A stretch of 64,000 nt of DNA from Lentzea atacamensis (GCF_003269295.1 NZ_QLTT01000002.1:930001-994000); one strand, 5' to 3'; counted from the first letter of the stretch, positions 29,853 through 38,617 are shown. Made by a program: numbers and translations. Notes: generated from the sequence alone by a model not told the origin.

Positions 29853-30523
29853 GCGGACACCCCCGCGGCGATGCGGCCGTCCTGGATCTCCACGACCCGG
29901 AGCGCCCTGTCCGCGATCGCCTTGTCGTGCGTGACGATCACAACGGCCGCGTTGGTCTCCTCCGCCGCGGCCAGCAGGGCGGTCATCATCTCCTGGCCGG
30001 TGCGGGTGTCGAGGGCACCCGTCGGCTCGTCCGCGAAGATCACCCGCGGCCGGTGCGCGAGGGCGCGCGCGATCGCCACCCGTTGCGCCTGCCCGCCGGA
30101 CAGCTCACCCGGCCGCCGCTTCTCCATGCCCTGCAGCCCGAGCCGTCCCAGCCACAGCCTGGCCGCGCCGAGCGACTCCTCACGCGCACGACCGGCGAGC
30201 AGCATCGGCAGCGCGGCGTTCTCCTCGGCGGTGAGCTCGGCGACGAGCATGCCCGACTGGAACACGAACCCGAACGCCGTGCGGCGGAGCTCGCTGCGGC
30301 CGGTCTCGTTCAGCTCGCCGATCGCGCACCCGTCGAGGAACACCTCGCCGCCGTCCGCGCGCAGGATGCCGGACAGCACGTGCAGCAGCGTCGTCTTGCC
30401 GGAGCCGGACGGACCGACGACCGCCAGCACGTCCCCGGCCTTGATGTCGATGTCCACCCCGGCGAGCGCGTACACGTCGCCGTAGGTCTTGACCAGGCCA
30501 CGAGCGGCCAGAACCGAATTCAT
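29849..30523 (-). CDS. ABC transporter ATP-binding protein (LolD/MacB type)
   Basis: The 224-aa ATPase has Walker A GPSGSGKTT near residue 38, Q-loop FVFQSG, signature ELSGGQAQRVAIARAL near residue 138, Walker B VIFADEPTGALD and the H-loop IVTHDKAIA. The ATG at 30523 (MNSVLAARGLVKTYG) is chosen because upstream codons lack family similarity. It is divergent from the sensor kinase gene with a 111-bp spacer. Confidence 0.95.
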   Translation of the reverse strand: MNSVLAARGLVKTYGDVYALAGVDIDIKAGDVLAVVGPSGSGKTTLLHVLSGILRADGGEVFLDGCAIGELNETGRSELRRTAFGFVFQSGMLVAELTAEENAALPMLLAGRAREESLGAARLWLGRLGLQGMEKRRPGELSGGQAQRVAIARALAHRPRVIFADEPTGALDTRTGQEMMTALLAAAEETNAAVVIVTHDKAIADRALRVVEIQDGRIAAGVSA

Positions 30524-30634
30524 GCATCTCAAGGTGCCGGGTGAGGGCCGGTAAAACCTCGGCCTTAACGACACACCGGATCAGCCGGATGACCGAGGCC
30601 GGAAAGGTGTGGTGGTGTCCTACCGTTGTCTGCC

Positions 30635-31765
30635 GTGGAGAGTCATCGGGGCCAATGGCCGATCGCAGCCTTGCTCGCGCTGCTCATGCTCGGCGAGCTG
30701 ATTCTGATGAACGGGCCGGGCAGCGCGGAGGCACTGGTGTGGCTGCTCAGCGTGCCACCGTGCATCGCGGCCGTCGCCTCGTTCAAGTCACGCGCCTTCA
30801 CGATCCCGGTGACCGTGGCGTCGATCTTCGTGTCGTCGTTCGTCTTCCGGATGTTCAACGTCGACCTGCCCACGCTGCTGAGCCCGCTGACCGTGGCCGA
30901 GACCGCCGCGTGCCTGGTGCTCACCGCCGTCATCGTGCGTGAGGAGCCGCGGCGCCCCGCCACGTGGTCGGTGGGCGCACTGATGGCCGTGAGCTTCTTC
31001 GCCGCCATCGTCCGCGACAACTGGCTCTCCTCCTCCAACTACAACGAGATGCTCGGCTCGCTGGTCCTGGGCTTCGCGGCCGTCGGCACCGGCCTGTACT
31101 TCCGCGCCCGCGACACCGAGAGCGGCCGGCTGATCGCCGCCGCCGTCACCGACGCGCAGAAGGAAGAGCGGATCGCGCTGGCCCGCGAGCTGCACGACGT
31201 GGTCGCCCACCACGTGACGGGCATGCTCGTGCAGGCCCAGGCCGCGCTGGAGGTCTCCGACGACGACCCGCACGCCGCCCACCGCCTGCTGCCCGGCATC
31301 GTCCGATCGGGCACCGAAGCCCTCGGCGCGATGCGGCGCCTGGTCGGCACGCTGCGCCAGGGCGAGGACGACTTCGCCACGACCGACCTGGCCGCCGACG
31401 TCATCTCGACCGTCGAGCGCACCCGCGAGCTGGGCTTCGAGACCCGGCTGCGCATCGACCTGCCCGACGAGGTGCCGCCGGAGCTAGGCCGCTCGGTGTT
31501 GCGCCTGGTCCAGGAGTCGCTGACCAACGTGCACAAACACGCGCACTCCCCGACGATGATCGACGTGGAGATCTCCAGGACCCCGGGCGGCGCGCTGCGG
31601 GTGGTCGTTGCCGACGACGGTCAGCCGCACGAGCTGAACCAGGGTGGATACGGTCTCGTAGGCATGCGTGAGCGGGTCGACCTGCTCGGCGGCCTGTTCT
31701 CGGCGGGCCCGCGTGAGAACGGCTGGCAGGTGCTCGCCGAGCTACCCCTGGAAGGGAAGAAGTGA
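30635..31765 (+). CDS. Sensor histidine kinase (NarL-type, HisKA_3)
   Basis: The 376-aa product has about five membrane helices in residues 5-150 without a large extracellular domain. A dimerisation domain follows with phospho-acceptor His near residue 186 (ALARELHDVVAHHVTGM). The HATPase domain shows QESLTNVHKHA near residue 293 and GYGLVGMRERVDLLGG. GTG 30635 is preferred because TACCGT lies 8 nt upstream. It pairs with the regulator overlapping by 4 nt and probably controls the divergent ABC exporter. Confidence 0.93.
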   Translation: MESHRGQWPIAALLALLMLGELILMNGPGSAEALVWLLSVPPCIAAVASFKSRAFTIPVTVASIFVSSFVFRMFNVDLPTLLSPLTVAETAACLVLTAVIVREEPRRPATWSVGALMAVSFFAAIVRDNWLSSSNYNEMLGSLVLGFAAVGTGLYFRARDTESGRLIAAAVTDAQKEERIALARELHDVVAHHVTGMLVQAQAALEVSDDDPHAAHRLLPGIVRSGTEALGAMRRLVGTLRQGEDDFATTDLAADVISTVERTRELGFETRLRIDLPDEVPPELGRSVLRLVQESLTNVHKHAHSPTMIDVEISRTPGGALRVVVADDGQPHELNQGGYGLVGMRERVDLLGGLFSAGPRENGWQVLAELPLEGKK

Positions 31766-32388
31766 TCTCGGTTCTCATCGCCGACGACCAGGAGATGGTC
31801 CGCGTCGGTTTCAGGATGATCCTCGAGAAGCAACCGGACATCACGGTGGTCGCCGACGTCGCGGACGGCATCAGCGCCGTGACCGCGGTCCGCGAGCACA
31901 ACCCGGACGTGGCGTTGCTCGACATCCGCATGCCCGGCCTGGACGGCCTGGAGGTCACCAAGAAGATCTCCGGCTCGACCAAGGTGGTCGTGGTGACCAC
32001 CTTCGACCTGGACGAGTACGTGCACACGGCGCTGGAGAACGGCGCCTCGGGTTTCCTGACCAAGGACGCGGGACCGGCGTTGCTGGTCGAGGCGGTGCGG
32101 GCGGCGGCTCAGGGCAACGCGCTGATCTCGCCCCAGGTCACCGTCCGGATGCTGGAGCACTTCTCCCGCCCCGCGGACAAGCCAGACCTCAGCCTGCTGA
32201 CCGCGCGCGAGCAGGACGTCGTGCGGGAGGTGGCGCGCGGGCTCAGCAACCAGGAGATCGCGTCGACGCTCTACCTGTCGCTGTCGACGGTGAAGACGCA
32301 CCTCGCGTCCGTGCAGACGAAGCTGAACGTGCGCAACCGGGTGGGGATCGCCTCTTGGGCGTGGCGCGCCGGTCTGGTGAACTCCTGA
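31762..32388 (+). CDS. Two-component response regulator, NarL/FixJ family
   Basis: The 208-aa protein has a receiver domain (DD at residues 8-9, phospho-acceptor D54 in LLDIRMPG, TTF near residue 82, Lys in FLTKDAG near residue 102). A LuxR-type helix-turn-helix follows (LTAREQDVVREVARGLSNQEIA ... STVKTHLASVQTKL). The GTG start lies within the kinase stop (GTGA). It probably regulates the exporter genes at 27666-30523. Confidence 0.95.
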   Translation: MISVLIADDQEMVRVGFRMILEKQPDITVVADVADGISAVTAVREHNPDVALLDIRMPGLDGLEVTKKISGSTKVVVVTTFDLDEYVHTALENGASGFLTKDAGPALLVEAVRAAAQGNALISPQVTVRMLEHFSRPADKPDLSLLTAREQDVVREVARGLSNQEIASTLYLSLSTVKTHLASVQTKLNVRNRVGIASWAWRAGLVNS

Positions 32389-32390
32389 GC

Positions 32391-32597
32391 ATGTCCGAGC
32401 ACCCGGAAACCGAGTTCCCGCGCAGCATCGGCAAGGTCGCGAACCGTGAGCTGGCGCTGAACGGCTACACGACGTTCGACTCGCTCACGAAGGTGTCCGC
32501 GAAGGAACTGCTGAAGATCCACGGCGTAGGCCCGAAGTCGATCAGGATCCTCGGAGAGGAGCTGGCGGCGCAGGGCAAGGCCTACGCCGCCGGCTGA
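32391..32597 (+). CDS. Small helix-hairpin-helix protein (alpha-CTD-like)
   Basis: The 68-aa product starts 2 nt after the response regulator stop (MSEHPETEFPRSIG). Two hairpin elements are visible: NRELALNGYTTFDSLTKVS and KELLKIHGVGPKSIRILGEEL, the second being a typical DNA-binding HhH with a GVGPK turn, similar to the RNA polymerase alpha C-terminal domain. It is probably cotranscribed with the two-component system. A DNA-binding or transcription-accessory role is inferred. Confidence 0.85.
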   Translation: MSEHPETEFPRSIGKVANRELALNGYTTFDSLTKVSAKELLKIHGVGPKSIRILGEELAAQGKAYAAG

Positions 32598-32600
32598 GCA

Positions 32601-33464
32601 TCAGACACCCATCGGGTGCCAGACCGTCTTCGTCTCCAGGTAGGCGCGCAGCCGCGACATGTCCGGCGTGACCGTGAAGTCCTCGCCGGCCTTGTCGCGC
32701 AGCACGCGCTTCACCGTGCCGGCCGCCGAGCGCTCCAGGTCGGCGCGCAACGACTCGGGCGCGCCGGTGAGGTCGAGCGCGTTCACGTCGCCGTGCGAGG
32801 CGAGCCACGGCGCGATTTCCGCGGTGCGGCCGGTGATGATGTTGACGACGCCACCCGGCACGTCCGACGTGGCGAGCACCTCGGACAGCGTGATCGCGGG
32901 CAGCGGGCGGTCCTGCGAGGTGATGACCACGCAGGTGTTGCCGGACGCGATCACCGGCGCGATCACGGACACCAAACCCAGCAACGACGACTGCTGCGGC
33001 GCGAGCACCGCGACGACACCGGTCGGTTCCGGCGTGGAGAACGAGAAGTACGGGCCGGCGACCGGGTTCGAGGAACCCAGCACCGCCGCGATCTTGTCCG
33101 TCCAGCCCGCGTACCAGACCCAGCGGTCGATCGCCGCGTCCACCAGGGACTGCGCCTTCTTCACCGGAACGCCCTCGGAGGCCGCGACCTCGGTGATGAA
33201 CTGCTCGCGGCGGCCCTCCAGCACCTCGGCCACGCGGTACAGCACCTGGCCGCGGTTGTAGGCCGTGGCACCCGACCAGCCCGGGAAGGCCTTGCGGGCA
33301 GCGGCGACCGCGTCACGGGCGTCCTTGCGGGAGCCCTGCGCGGCGTTGGCGAGGAAGCCGCCCTTCGAGTCGGTCACCGGGTAGCTGCGACCCGACTCGG
33401 AACGCGGGAACGCGCCGCCGATGTAGAGCTTGTAGGTCTTCGCGACCGAGACGCGATCAGACAT
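32601..33464 (-). CDS. Truncated, non-catalytic aldehyde dehydrogenase-like protein
   Basis: The 287-aa product keeps the N-terminal NAD-fold half of ALDH (KLYIGGAFPRSESG, VAVLAPQQSSLLGLVSVIAP, GGVVNIITGR) and jumps to the extreme C-terminal tail (RLRAYLETKTVWHPMG). The stretch that normally carries the catalytic Cys and GQxC motif is absent, and LDLTGAPES stands where the FTGS motif would be. The frame is intact and overlaps the full ALDH gene by 8 nt, so it is maintained rather than decaying. A structural partner role is inferred. Confidence 0.85.
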   Translation of the reverse strand: MSDRVSVAKTYKLYIGGAFPRSESGRSYPVTDSKGGFLANAAQGSRKDARDAVAAARKAFPGWSGATAYNRGQVLYRVAEVLEGRREQFITEVAASEGVPVKKAQSLVDAAIDRWVWYAGWTDKIAAVLGSSNPVAGPYFSFSTPEPTGVVAVLAPQQSSLLGLVSVIAPVIASGNTCVVITSQDRPLPAITLSEVLATSDVPGGVVNIITGRTAEIAPWLASHGDVNALDLTGAPESLRADLERSAAGTVKRVLRDKAGEDFTVTPDMSRLRAYLETKTVWHPMGV

Positions 33465-34884
33465 CGAGGTAGGCCTCCAGACCGGTGCGGCCGCCCTCAC
33501 GGCCGAAGCCCGACTCCTGGTACCCGCCGAACGGCGCGGCCGGGTCGAAGCGGTTGAACGTGTTGGACCACACCACGCCGGCGCGCATCCGTTGCGCCAT
33601 CCAGAGAATCCGCGAGCCCTTCTCCGTCCAGACACCGGCGGACAGGCCGTACGGCGTGTTGTTCGCCTTGGCCACGGCCTCGTCCGGCGTGCGGAACGTC
33701 AGCACCGACAGCACCGGGCCGAAGATCTCCTCGCGGGCGATCCGCATCGCCTGCGACACGTTGGAGAACACCGTCGGGGCGAAGAAGAAACCCTTGTCCG
33801 GCAACGGGCACGACGACGTCCACCGCTGGGCGCCCTCGGCCTCGCCCGACTCGGTCAGCTCCTTGATCTTGGCGAGCTGCTCGCCCGAGTTGATCGCGCC
33901 GACGTCGGTGTTCTTGTCCAACGGGTCGCCGACGCGCAACGTCTGGATGCGGGTCTGCAGCTTCTCCAGCAGCTCGTCAGCGACGGATTCCTGCACCAGC
34001 AAACGGGATCCGGCGCAGCAGACGTGGCCCTGGTTGAAGAAGATGCCGTTGACGATGCCCTCGACGGCCTGGTCGAGCGGCGCGTCGTCGAACACGATGT
34101 TCGCCGCCTTGCCGCCCAGTTCGAGAGTCAGCTTCTTGTTCGTACCGGCCAGCTGCCGCTGAATGATCTTGCCGACGTCGGTCGAGCCGGTGAACGCCAC
34201 CTTGTTGACGTCCGGGTGCTCGACGAGCGTCGCGCCGACGTCACCGGCGCCGGGGATGATGTTGACGACACCCGGCGGCAGGTCGCACTGCTGGATGATG
34301 TCGGCCAGCACCAGCGCGGTCAGCGGCGTCGTCTCGGCCGGCTTCAGCACGACCGTGTTGCCGCACGCGAGCGCCGGAGCGATCTTCCACGCGGCCATCA
34401 GCAGCGGGAAGTTCCACGGGATCACCTGGCCGGCGACACCCAGCGGCTTCGGGTCCGGCCCGTAGCCCGCGTAGGAGAGCTTGTCCGCCCAGCCCGCGTG
34501 GTAGAAGAAGTGCGCAGCGGCCGTCGGCACGTCGACGTCGCGCGACTCCTTGATCGGCTTGCCGTTGTCGAGCGACTCCAGCACCGCGAGCTCACGCGCG
34601 CGTTCCTGGATCTGCCGCGCGATCCGGTAGATGTACTTGGCCCGCTCGGAACCGGGCATCTTCGACCACACGCGGTCGTACGCGCGACGTGCCGCCTTGA
34701 CGGCATTGTCCACATCGGACGCGGACGCCGTCGACACCTCGGCGAGCACCTCTTCGGTGGCCGGGTTGATGGTCTTGAGCGGTTCGCCGGTGCCCTCGAC
34801 GAACTTGCCGTCGACGAACATCCGGTAGTTCGGCTTGAGGTTCGCGATGTCCCGCGACTCGGGCGCGGGGGCGTATTCCCACAT
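33457..34884 (-). CDS. NAD-dependent aldehyde dehydrogenase
   Basis: The 475-aa enzyme has VIPWNFPLLMAAWK near residue 155, FTGSTDVGK near residue 230, the general base Glu in LELGGK near residue 252 and the nucleophile in NQGHVCCAGSRL near residue 286. It lies 4 nt after deoC and overlaps the truncated paralogue. The likely substrate is acetaldehyde released by DeoC from deoxyribose-5-phosphate, oxidised to acetate; this comes from context only. Confidence 0.95.
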   Translation of the reverse strand: MWEYAPAPESRDIANLKPNYRMFVDGKFVEGTGEPLKTINPATEEVLAEVSTASASDVDNAVKAARRAYDRVWSKMPGSERAKYIYRIARQIQERARELAVLESLDNGKPIKESRDVDVPTAAAHFFYHAGWADKLSYAGYGPDPKPLGVAGQVIPWNFPLLMAAWKIAPALACGNTVVLKPAETTPLTALVLADIIQQCDLPPGVVNIIPGAGDVGATLVEHPDVNKVAFTGSTDVGKIIQRQLAGTNKKLTLELGGKAANIVFDDAPLDQAVEGIVNGIFFNQGHVCCAGSRLLVQESVADELLEKLQTRIQTLRVGDPLDKNTDVGAINSGEQLAKIKELTESGEAEGAQRWTSSCPLPDKGFFFAPTVFSNVSQAMRIAREEIFGPVLSVLTFRTPDEAVAKANNTPYGLSAGVWTEKGSRILWMAQRMRAGVVWSNTFNRFDPAAPFGGYQESGFGREGGRTGLEAYLDV

Positions 34885-34888
34885 GTCT

Positions 34889-35845
34889 TCAGTCCACCGT
34901 CACGTAGTCCGGGCCGCTGTAGTGGCCGTCCAACTGGGTCCGCCGCTGCATGAGCAGGTCGTTCAGCAACGTCGACGCGCCGAACCGGAAGAGGTGCGGG
35001 TCGAGCCACTCCGGCCCGGCCACCTCGTGCACGGCCACCAGGTACTTGATCGCGTCCTTGGTGCTGCGGATGCCACCCGCGGGCTTCACCCCGCGCAGCT
35101 CACCCGTCTGGTTCTTCCAGTCCCTGACCGCCTGCAGCATCACGTGCGTCACCGGCAACGTCGCGGCGGGCTGCACCTTGCCGGTCGACGTCTTGATGAA
35201 GTCACCACCCGCGAGCAGCGCGAGCCACGACGCGCGGCGGACGTTGTCGTACGTCACGAGCTCGCCGGTCTCCAGGATGACCTTGAGGTGCGCGTCCCCG
35301 CAGGCTTCCTTGATCTTGACGATCTCCTCGAACACCTGCCCGTACCGGCCGGAGAGGAACGCGCCGCGGTCGATCACCATGTCGACCTCGCTCGCGCCCT
35401 GCTCGACGGCGAACCGGGTGTCGGCAAGCTTGATGTCCATCGTGCTGCGCCCGCTGGGGAACGCCGTCGCGACGCTGGCGACGTTGATCCCGGTGCCCTT
35501 GAGCTCGTCGGCCGCGGTCTTGACCATGTCCGGGTAGACGCACACCGCGGCGACCCGCGGCACGTCCGGCCGCTCGGGGTCGGGCCGCTTCGCCTTGGCG
35601 GCGAGGCTGCGCACCTTGCCGTGGGTGTCGGCGCCTTCCAGCGTGGTCAGGTCGACCATGCTGATCGCCAGGTCGATGGCGTGCAGCTTGGAGGCCTTCT
35701 TGATGCTCCGCGTGCCGAGGCCCGCGGCTCGTTGCTCGACGCCGACCTGGTCGACGCCGGGGAGCCCGTGCAGGAAACGCCGCAGCGACGATTCGTCGCG
35801 CACGGCGTCAGCCAGGGCCGACGGCAGTGTCGTTGGAGCAGCCAT
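34889..35845 (-). CDS. deoC: Deoxyribose-phosphate aldolase
   Basis: DeoC cleaves 2-deoxyribose-5-phosphate to glyceraldehyde-3-phosphate and acetaldehyde. This 318-aa form is longer than E. coli DeoC (about 259) by an N-terminal extension. It carries the Schiff-base Lys in DFIKTSTGK near residue 217, DMVIDRGAFLSG near residue 155 and GVKPAGGIR near residue 250. It heads an operon with the two ALDH genes. TAGACT lies 7 nt before the ATG and no ribosome site is present, so it is probably leaderless. Confidence 0.95.
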   Translation of the reverse strand: MAAPTTLPSALADAVRDESSLRRFLHGLPGVDQVGVEQRAAGLGTRSIKKASKLHAIDLAISMVDLTTLEGADTHGKVRSLAAKAKRPDPERPDVPRVAAVCVYPDMVKTAADELKGTGINVASVATAFPSGRSTMDIKLADTRFAVEQGASEVDMVIDRGAFLSGRYGQVFEEIVKIKEACGDAHLKVILETGELVTYDNVRRASWLALLAGGDFIKTSTGKVQPAATLPVTHVMLQAVRDWKNQTGELRGVKPAGGIRSTKDAIKYLVAVHEVAGPEWLDPHLFRFGASTLLNDLLMQRRTQLDGHYSGPDYVTVD

Positions 35846-35852
35846 GACTCGG

Positions 35853-35858
35853 AGTCTA
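35853..35858 (-). promoter_or_regulatory. -10 box of leaderless deoC
   Basis: TAGACT (minus strand) ends 7 nt before the deoC ATG, placing +1 at or near the A of the start codon. Confidence 0.5.
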
Positions 35859-35965
35859 AGCGGAATGGGACGCCCGTCCTAAGTGAAGCCGTTTGCGCTG
35901 TTCAGGTGCATCTGAGGGGCGAACGCAACCTCGTTGCGCGGTAGCCGTTCTCCTGGATCACAGGG

Positions 35966-36180
35966 GTGGTCGGCGTGCTCAGAGTCACGCTGCTGGGGCG
36001 GTCGACGCGTGGGCCGGGAATGAGCTGCTTCCGCTCGGCTCGTCCTTGCAGCGAACGCTCCTCGCGATGCTCGCGCTGGAGGCGGGGAACGCGGTGCCGG
36101 TGGACCGGCTCGTGGACGCGTTGTGGGGTGAGGTGCTGCCGGGGGATGACCGCCCGCCGCGCCCGGCGGAAGTCGTTGTT
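35966..36180 (+). pseudogene. Remnant of a SARP/AfsR-type regulator N-terminus
   Basis: GTG 35966 begins VGVLRVTLLG. After a G run at 35995-35998 the family sequence continues in the -1 frame: GAVDAWAGNELLPLGSSL, QRTLLAMLALEAG and VDRLVDALWGEVLPG. This is the typical start of a SARP winged-helix domain. One G is missing from the run. Similarity ends near 36140 and the rest of the protein is absent, replaced by the convergent 77-aa gene. It is a frameshifted and truncated relic. Confidence 0.75.
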
Positions 36181-36413
36181 CAGGCGAGGGCGTCCGCGGA
36201 GATCAGACAATCATCGAGGGTGGGAAAACTGCCCACGTCCGGCCCGTTGACCGCGAGGCGCCAGCTCCCGTCGTAGGTGAGGGACACCAACAGGCCCGTG
36301 CGGACGAGCACGGTCCACGGACCCCGTTCGTCCGCGTACCGCTCGTCGTCCATCTTGAGCCAGACCCCGACGCCTTCCCGAACCGTGCCCTCGACGAGTT
36401 CGGCGAAGAGCAT
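36180..36413 (-). CDS. Hypothetical small protein
   Basis: This 77-aa soluble protein (MLFAELVEGTVREGVGVWLK ... SADALA) begins inside the stop codon of the DUF1707 gene (TGATG), which supports real translation. No family is recognised. The pattern of Trp/Tyr-containing strands (WLKMDDERY, WTVLVRTGLLVSLTYDGSWRLAV) suggests a small beta-rich fold. Its 3' end abuts the SARP relic. Confidence 0.6.
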   Translation of the reverse strand: MLFAELVEGTVREGVGVWLKMDDERYADERGPWTVLVRTGLLVSLTYDGSWRLAVNGPDVGSFPTLDDCLISADALA

Positions 36414-37057
36414 CAGTCAAGGAGCTCGCGCAGGATGCTGGACTTCTTGCGCTTCGGCCCCTTGACCTCCACGCCACCCATGATCGCGAGCCCGGTGACC
36501 CGCACGGTCGGCGCACCGGGAATGTGCCGCCGCCCCGGCGCCCTGTCCTCGAACGCGCCCATGAACCCGAACCCGTCGACCTTCACGTTGATGTCGTCCG
36601 GCACGCGGATCTCGACCCCGCCCCAGAACGCGAACGCGCTGATGGTCACCTCGGCCTCGGCGAAGCTCGCGTGGGTCAGGTCGATCTCGATGCCGCCCAT
36701 GACCGCGACGGCGTTGTGCATCCGCGGGACGACCCAGTGGCCCTTGCGGTTGACGCCCGACCAGAACGCGACGGACACCGCGCTGCCCGGCTCGCCGCCG
36801 ATGCGGTCGCTCATGACCGGCTGGTACTGCGGGACGGCCGAGGGCTGCGGCAGGCCGCTCAGCACCAGGTCGGCGGTGATGGGAGCGAGTTCGCCGTAGG
36901 TCTTCGCGGCGTAGACGGCCGCGAGCCGCTCGTCCAGCTCGTGGATGTCGAGGCGGCCCTCGGCGGTCGCCTTGTGCAGGACCTGCGCGATCCGTTCCCG
37001 GTCCGCGTCGGACGCCCTCAGGTGGCTCTGGTCGGCTGGTACCAGCTCGTCGCTCAC
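36413..37057 (-). CDS. DUF1707 protein with LiaF-like C-terminal domain
   Basis: The 214-aa product has an N-terminal DUF1707 motif (LRASDADRERIAQVLHKA, GRLDIHELDERL, residues 13-58). A C-terminal beta-rich domain with repeated VMGGIEIDL, FWGGVEIRVP, FMGAFED and IMGGVEVKG strands resembles the LiaF/DUF2154 cell-wall stress sensor fold. There is no membrane helix. TAGACT lies 7 nt before GTG 37057, suggesting a leaderless mRNA. A role in envelope stress is inferred. Confidence 0.85.
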   Translation of the reverse strand: MSDELVPADQSHLRASDADRERIAQVLHKATAEGRLDIHELDERLAAVYAAKTYGELAPITADLVLSGLPQPSAVPQYQPVMSDRIGGEPGSAVSVAFWSGVNRKGHWVVPRMHNAVAVMGGIEIDLTHASFAEAEVTISAFAFWGGVEIRVPDDINVKVDGFGFMGAFEDRAPGRRHIPGAPTVRVTGLAIMGGVEVKGPKRKKSSILRELLD

Positions 37058-37076
37058 CCGATCGAGTCTAGAACTC

Positions 37077-37274
37077 CTACTTGCGGTTCGGTGCGTACTT
37101 GACGGTGATCGCGAAGGCCACGACGAGCAGGGCCCCGAGGCCGGAAGCGAGGGCCGGGCTGTAGCCCCACGTCATCGGCAGGACACCGATCAGCACCGCC
37201 AGTGACGCCGACACCCCCAGGATGACCAGCGGGGATTCACACAACTGCTGGGCGGGCTTCTGCTCGATGGTCAC
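37077..37274 (-). CDS. Small two-helix membrane protein
   Basis: The 65-aa product (MTIEQKPAQQ...) has hydrophobic segments at about residues 16-34 and 41-58, with a basic C-terminus (KYAPNRK). GTG 37274 follows a GGAGG ribosome site. No family is recognised. Confidence 0.6.
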   Translation of the reverse strand: MTIEQKPAQQLCESPLVILGVSASLAVLIGVLPMTWGYSPALASGLGALLVVAFAITVKYAPNRK

Positions 37275-37376
37275 CGCACGTACCTCCGCGTCTCAACTGG
37301 TTACGAGACACTTCGGAGTCGCTTTGTCGATTCTTGATTGCCGGATCGGGTTGTGTGGCCACCGAATCGGGTGGCG

Positions 37377-38138
37377 TCATCGGAACGGGTTGGTGACCGG
37401 GGGATCGGCCGGCCGCACCGACTTCTCCAGCGCCTCCAGTTCCGCCTGAGGTGCCTCGCCCTGTGCCAGGCCCACGCCGGACCGCAGCGCGAGGCGGACT
37501 CCGTTGGTGAACACCAGCTCGATGTCACCGCCGGTGTCGCGCACGCCGTCCAGCGTCCACGAGGTCTCCACGGTGTACGGGACCTTGATCTGGACGTGCT
37601 CGTCGAACCGCAGGCTCTGCGCCACCCGGTGTGCCCGCTCGCGATCGTCCGGAAAACCCTCCACCGTCACGAACGCCCACGCATCGCGCGCCCACTCGAC
37701 CGCCAGGTAGGTGCCCGTCCACAACGCGCGCTTGCCGTCGACGTCCGGCATCGCCTCGCCCTGCGGCACGCCCACTGTTCGCGCCGCGTTCACCACGACG
37801 CCGGCGGACTGGTCGCCGCCCCGCTCGGGCCGCAGCACGATCATCTGCTTCTCCCGCCCGGTGACGTAGACCTCCGGCGTGAACCCGCCCGCCGAACCGG
37901 CGCTGATCGTGCGCACCAACGGGTCGAACCCGCCCATCGCCACGGGATCGGGGTCAGGCCGGATCAGCACCGGCAGCACACCCGCCGCGATCAGCACGAA
38001 CACGCCGGCCGCCGCCACCCGCAACGCCTTGGTGCGCTTGCCGGACCTGATCGCCCGCGACACGCTTACACCGCCGGAAGCGGGCACGTCCACCGACCGC
38101 AACGGCCCGAGCAGCCGTGCACCGTCGTCTTCGGACAT
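37377..38138 (-). CDS. Membrane-anchored partner of the ECF sigma factor
   Basis: The 253-aa product has a cytoplasmic stretch of about 38 residues ending in RSGKRTKALR, one membrane helix (residues 40-60) and an extracytoplasmic domain of about 190 residues. It starts inside the sigma factor stop codon (TGATG). Position and topology match an anti-sigma factor or SigE-associated sensor, but no zinc or ASD motif is visible, so the anti-sigma function is inferred. Confidence 0.7.
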   Translation of the reverse strand: MSEDDGARLLGPLRSVDVPASGGVSVSRAIRSGKRTKALRVAAAGVFVLIAAGVLPVLIRPDPDPVAMGGFDPLVRTISAGSAGGFTPEVYVTGREKQMIVLRPERGGDQSAGVVVNAARTVGVPQGEAMPDVDGKRALWTGTYLAVEWARDAWAFVTVEGFPDDRERAHRVAQSLRFDEHVQIKVPYTVETSWTLDGVRDTGGDIELVFTNGVRLALRSGVGLAQGEAPQAELEALEKSVRPADPPVTNPFR

Positions 38139-38617
38139 CACTGGGTCACTCCCAACTGTGTGCGCAGGGCCGCGAGCCCGGCCGCGGTCTGGCTCTTCAC
38201 CGTGCCTTCCGAGCACCGCAGGGCCTTCGCGGCCTCGGCCACCGGCAGGTCGAACAGGAATCGCAGGACGAGCACCGCGCGCTGGCCGGGCGGCACCCGC
38301 ATCAGCGCGACGCGGATCTCCTCGCGGGTCTCGAAGTCCGGGTTCGCGACCGACCGCAGCTCGTCCACACGCTCGAAGAGACGAACTCGGCTCCACGGCC
38401 GCCTGCGTTCGTTGAGGAACGTGCGGACCAGGATCGCCCGCACGTACGCGTCGAGGTTGTCGGCGGCTCTGGCCCTGCGCCAGTTCGTGTACAGCCGGGT
38501 GATCGCCACCTGCACGACGTCGTCGGCGCGGTGCACGTCACCGCAGAGCAGGTAGGCGGTGCGCCGCAACCACGGCAGCGCCGCCGTGACGTACTCGGTG
38601 TACTCGTTGTCAGCCAA
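38138..38617 (-). CDS. SigE-family ECF RNA polymerase sigma factor
   Basis: The 159-aa product has region 2 (residues 8-75: LPWLRRTAYLLCGDVHRADDVVQVAITRLYTNW) and region 4 (residues 105-155: VPPGQRAVLVLRFLFDLPVAEAA, CSEGTVKSQTAAGLAALR). It matches the short actinobacterial SigE-like ECF group with a conserved LLCGD segment. It overlaps its neighbours on both sides (8 nt and TGATG), so it is coexpressed with two membrane proteins. Confidence 0.93.
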   Translation of the reverse strand: MADNEYTEYVTAALPWLRRTAYLLCGDVHRADDVVQVAITRLYTNWRRARAADNLDAYVRAILVRTFLNERRRPWSRVRLFERVDELRSVANPDFETREEIRVALMRVPPGQRAVLVLRFLFDLPVAEAAKALRCSEGTVKSQTAAGLAALRTQLGVTQ

